Assembly: GCA_934746185.1 (NCBI GenBank)
Contig: CAKVEY010000046.1
Location: 1 to 7,317, forward strand
DNA length: 7,317 bases
Source of the DNA: an uncultured Clostridia bacterium
Lineage (GTDB): Bacteria; Bacillota; Clostridia; Christensenellales; UBA1242
Direction: 5' to 3'
Part shown: positions 6,608 through 7,317 of the stretch, piece after piece
Layout: the number at the start of each line of letters is the position of its first letter
How positions within the stretch are numbered: position 1 is the stretch's first letter
Made by a program: the position numbers and the translations under genes
Notes under the pieces: model-generated
Seen by the model: only the letters and a program-made list of their open reading frames with translations
Told to the model about the DNA's origin: nothing
Databases searched by the model: none

Positions 6608-6946
6608 ATGGCAAAAAAATACTTACGAAAGAATGAGTTTAGAATTGATAAAAATCCAACTCATTATGGAGAAAAAAAAGAACCACATCCTGCATATATC
6701 ACGGCAAGATATGGTCACAAATATAAAGCAAATTCAATAACTCATGCAAAAATAACAAATGACGGACTTAATACTTATAAAATTAATGAAAACCCTAACA
6801 AGTCAAGTAGAGATAAACGAACAACTAGAATAAGTCCACCATTTTGGCAAAGTGACAATTTGTTTAGTGATAATACTTTGCCTAATTTTAGATTTTCAAA
6901 TAAAACACGAAAACAAATAAAAAAGTATAATAGAAAATTTAAATAA
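6608..6946 (+). CDS. Small basic HPA-motif protein, second member
   Basis: This encodes 112 aa. The Shine-Dalgarno TAAGGAG (6596-6602) overlaps the stop codon of the preceding gene, implying translational coupling. The N-terminus is basic and polar. The core has PHPAYITARYGHKYKA (26-41), then SITHAKIT (43-50), KINENPNKSSRDKR (58-71), RISPPFWQ (74-81), and a Lys/Arg-rich tail. No signal peptide or membrane helix is visible. The conserved-looking HPA-Y-I, TH and NPN-D-K-R blocks appear in the same order as in the 101-aa protein at 4777-5082. My recollection, unchecked, is that similar small proteins occur on low-GC Gram-positive mobile elements. It is the last gene of the rep operon, and the charge suggests nucleic-acid binding. 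The function is unknown. Confidence 0.8.
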   Translation: MAKKYLRKNEFRIDKNPTHYGEKKEPHPAYITARYGHKYKANSITHAKITNDGLNTYKINENPNKSSRDKRTTRISPPFWQSDNLFSDNTLPNFRFSNKTRKQIKKYNRKFK

Positions 6947-6949
6947 AAA

Positions 6950-7006
6950 AATTCAACCTCGTGTGACGTTACCATCTTTAAATTGCCTTTTGGGCTCGGT
7001 TGAATT
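6950..7006. repeat. Long-looped inverted repeat in the 132-base gap
   Basis: AATTCAACC (6950-6958) and GGTTGAATT (6998-7006) are exact reverse complements separated by 39 bases. The loop can fold again through GCC (6985-6987) with GGC (6993-6995). The structure begins four bases after the 112-aa gene stop. It may end the rep transcript, act as a second origin (for example single-strand origin) or bind a regulator. No T-run follows the second arm, so a simple terminator is less likely. Confidence 0.55.
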
Positions 7007-7017
7007 ACTAATATTAT
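6990..7017 (+). promoter_or_regulatory. Possible promoter for the 75-aa gene
   Basis: TTGGGC (6990-6995) and TATTAT (7012-7017) are 16 bases apart, and TATACT (7015-7020) overlaps as an alternative -10. The -35 lies inside the inverted repeat at 6950-7006, which would let a folded or bound form affect expression. This is weak evidence in AT-rich DNA. Confidence 0.3.
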
Positions 7018-7078
7018 ACTATAACATTTTAAAAATAGCAATAGTTTTTAAGAAATTTATTTTAAAGGAGAAAAAAAT

Positions 7079-7306
7079 ATGAAAAAATTTTATAATAGAT
7101 CTAATAAGAGTTTTCTTATTAAAGATATGAATTATTTAAAACCAGGAAACTGTGTTTGCGTTATTAAGAATAAAAATAATGGAACAGTTCGATATTCTTC
7201 TGGCAGTGTTGCACGATTTCCTTATTCTAAAACGGCTACACCTGCTCAGCGGTGTAATTACCGCCCAGGCAAATCACATAGATCAGCATCTGTGCGGCGC
7301 CATTAA
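7079..7306 (+). CDS. Small basic protein with Arg/Ser-rich tail, unknown function
   Basis: This encodes 75 aa. ATG 7079 follows AAAGGAG (7064-7070) by eight bases, a convincing start. The first ~45 residues resemble the neighbours in AT-rich codon use and contain NYLKPGNCVCVIKNK (18-32), with a CVCVI strand. From about residue 50 the composition changes to Arg, Ser, Ala, Pro and His, with CGG, CGC, CAG and TAC codons hardly used upstream, ending ASVRRH. The strong positive charge fits nucleic-acid binding. There is no signal peptide or membrane helix. The DNA of this tail is also full of inverted repeats, so either a DNA element is embedded in the gene, or the original gene end has been replaced and this tail is accidental. 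Confidence 0.6.
   Translation: MKKFYNRSNKSFLIKDMNYLKPGNCVCVIKNKNNGTVRYSSGSVARFPYSKTATPAQRCNYRPGKSHRSASVRRH
7237..7264. repeat. Overlapping GC-rich inverted repeats
   Basis: TACACC (7237-7242) pairs perfectly with GGTGTA (7251-7256) around TGCTCAGC, and the loop can add GCT with AGC. Overlapping this, GCGGT (7249-7253) pairs with ACCGC (7260-7264) around GTAATT. The two stems are mutually exclusive. They lie within the 75-aa frame. Confidence 0.55.
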
Positions 7307-7314
7307 CGGTGCCG
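7295..7314. repeat. GC-rich hairpin at the right end
   Basis: CGGCGCC (7295-7301) pairs with GGTGCCG (7308-7314), seven pairs with one wobble, around the loop ATTAAC, which contains the TAA stop of the 75-aa gene. A second perfect repeat, TAACGG/CCGTTA (7304-7309 and 7312-7317), overlaps it. The same hexamers pair across the candidate origin (4599-4604 and 4692-4697). No T-run follows within the window. Confidence 0.5.
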
Positions 7315-7317
7315 TTA

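Noticed and set aside
6775..7041. Minus-strand 88-aa open frame
   Set aside because: It is antisense to the end of the 112-aa gene and the inverted repeat, and the Leu/Phe-rich product is typical of complement translation of Lys/Asn codons.
1..7317. Closed circular genome
   Set aside because: The size fits an inovirus, but no overlapping terminal repeat is visible and the frame at 1-117 does not continue into a plausible gene across the junction, so it is kept only as a possibility.
1..7317. Microvirus (gokushovirus-like) genome
   Set aside because: The Rep motif is compatible, but there is no major capsid (VP1) or pilot protein, and a Zot ATPase is present.

Overview
The window is very AT-rich and gene-dense. 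All ten recognisable genes are on the + strand, most preceded by a strong AAAGGAG-type ribosome binding site. Every visible stop codon is TAA or TAG, but tryptophan is encoded by TGG and no gene is interrupted by TGA, so the standard bacterial code fits. These traits suggest a low-GC Gram-positive (Firmicutes/Bacilli-Clostridia or Mollicutes-related) host. Two recognisable proteins, a Zot-type assembly ATPase and an HUH rolling-circle replication initiator, make this most likely a filamentous-phage (inovirus-like) genome or prophage. A size near 7.3 kb fits a complete or nearly complete genome of that type, but circularity cannot be shown.

Layout. Positions 1-117 are the tail of a truncated gene. 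Positions 129-4408 form a tight structural/assembly operon: a 593-aa protein anchored by an N-terminal membrane helix, a secreted coiled-coil plus BspA-like leucine-rich-repeat protein, the Zot-type ATPase, and a small basic protein. Positions 4409-4776 are non-coding and rich in hairpins and repeats (four TGTGGTWAA copies, two TTTTCCATATTT copies), and are the best candidate for the replication origin and packaging region. Positions 4777-6946 hold the replication module: a 101-aa HPA-type small protein, a terminator hairpin, the rep gene, a three-helix membrane protein and a 112-aa second HPA-type small protein. Positions 6947-7078 contain a long inverted repeat and a possible promoter. They lead to a 75-aa basic ORF whose 3' end becomes much richer in G+C and in hairpins.

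How it could work together (inference). Rep would nick an origin, probably in the structured 4409-4776 region, and drive rolling-circle replication. Zot would power extrusion of ssDNA virions through the membrane. The exported LRR protein and the membrane-anchored 593-aa protein occupy the place where minor coat/adsorption proteins lie in inoviruses and may handle host recognition. No major coat protein or ssDNA-binding protein gene is recognisable. The coat gene may lie beyond the left edge or be too divergent to see.
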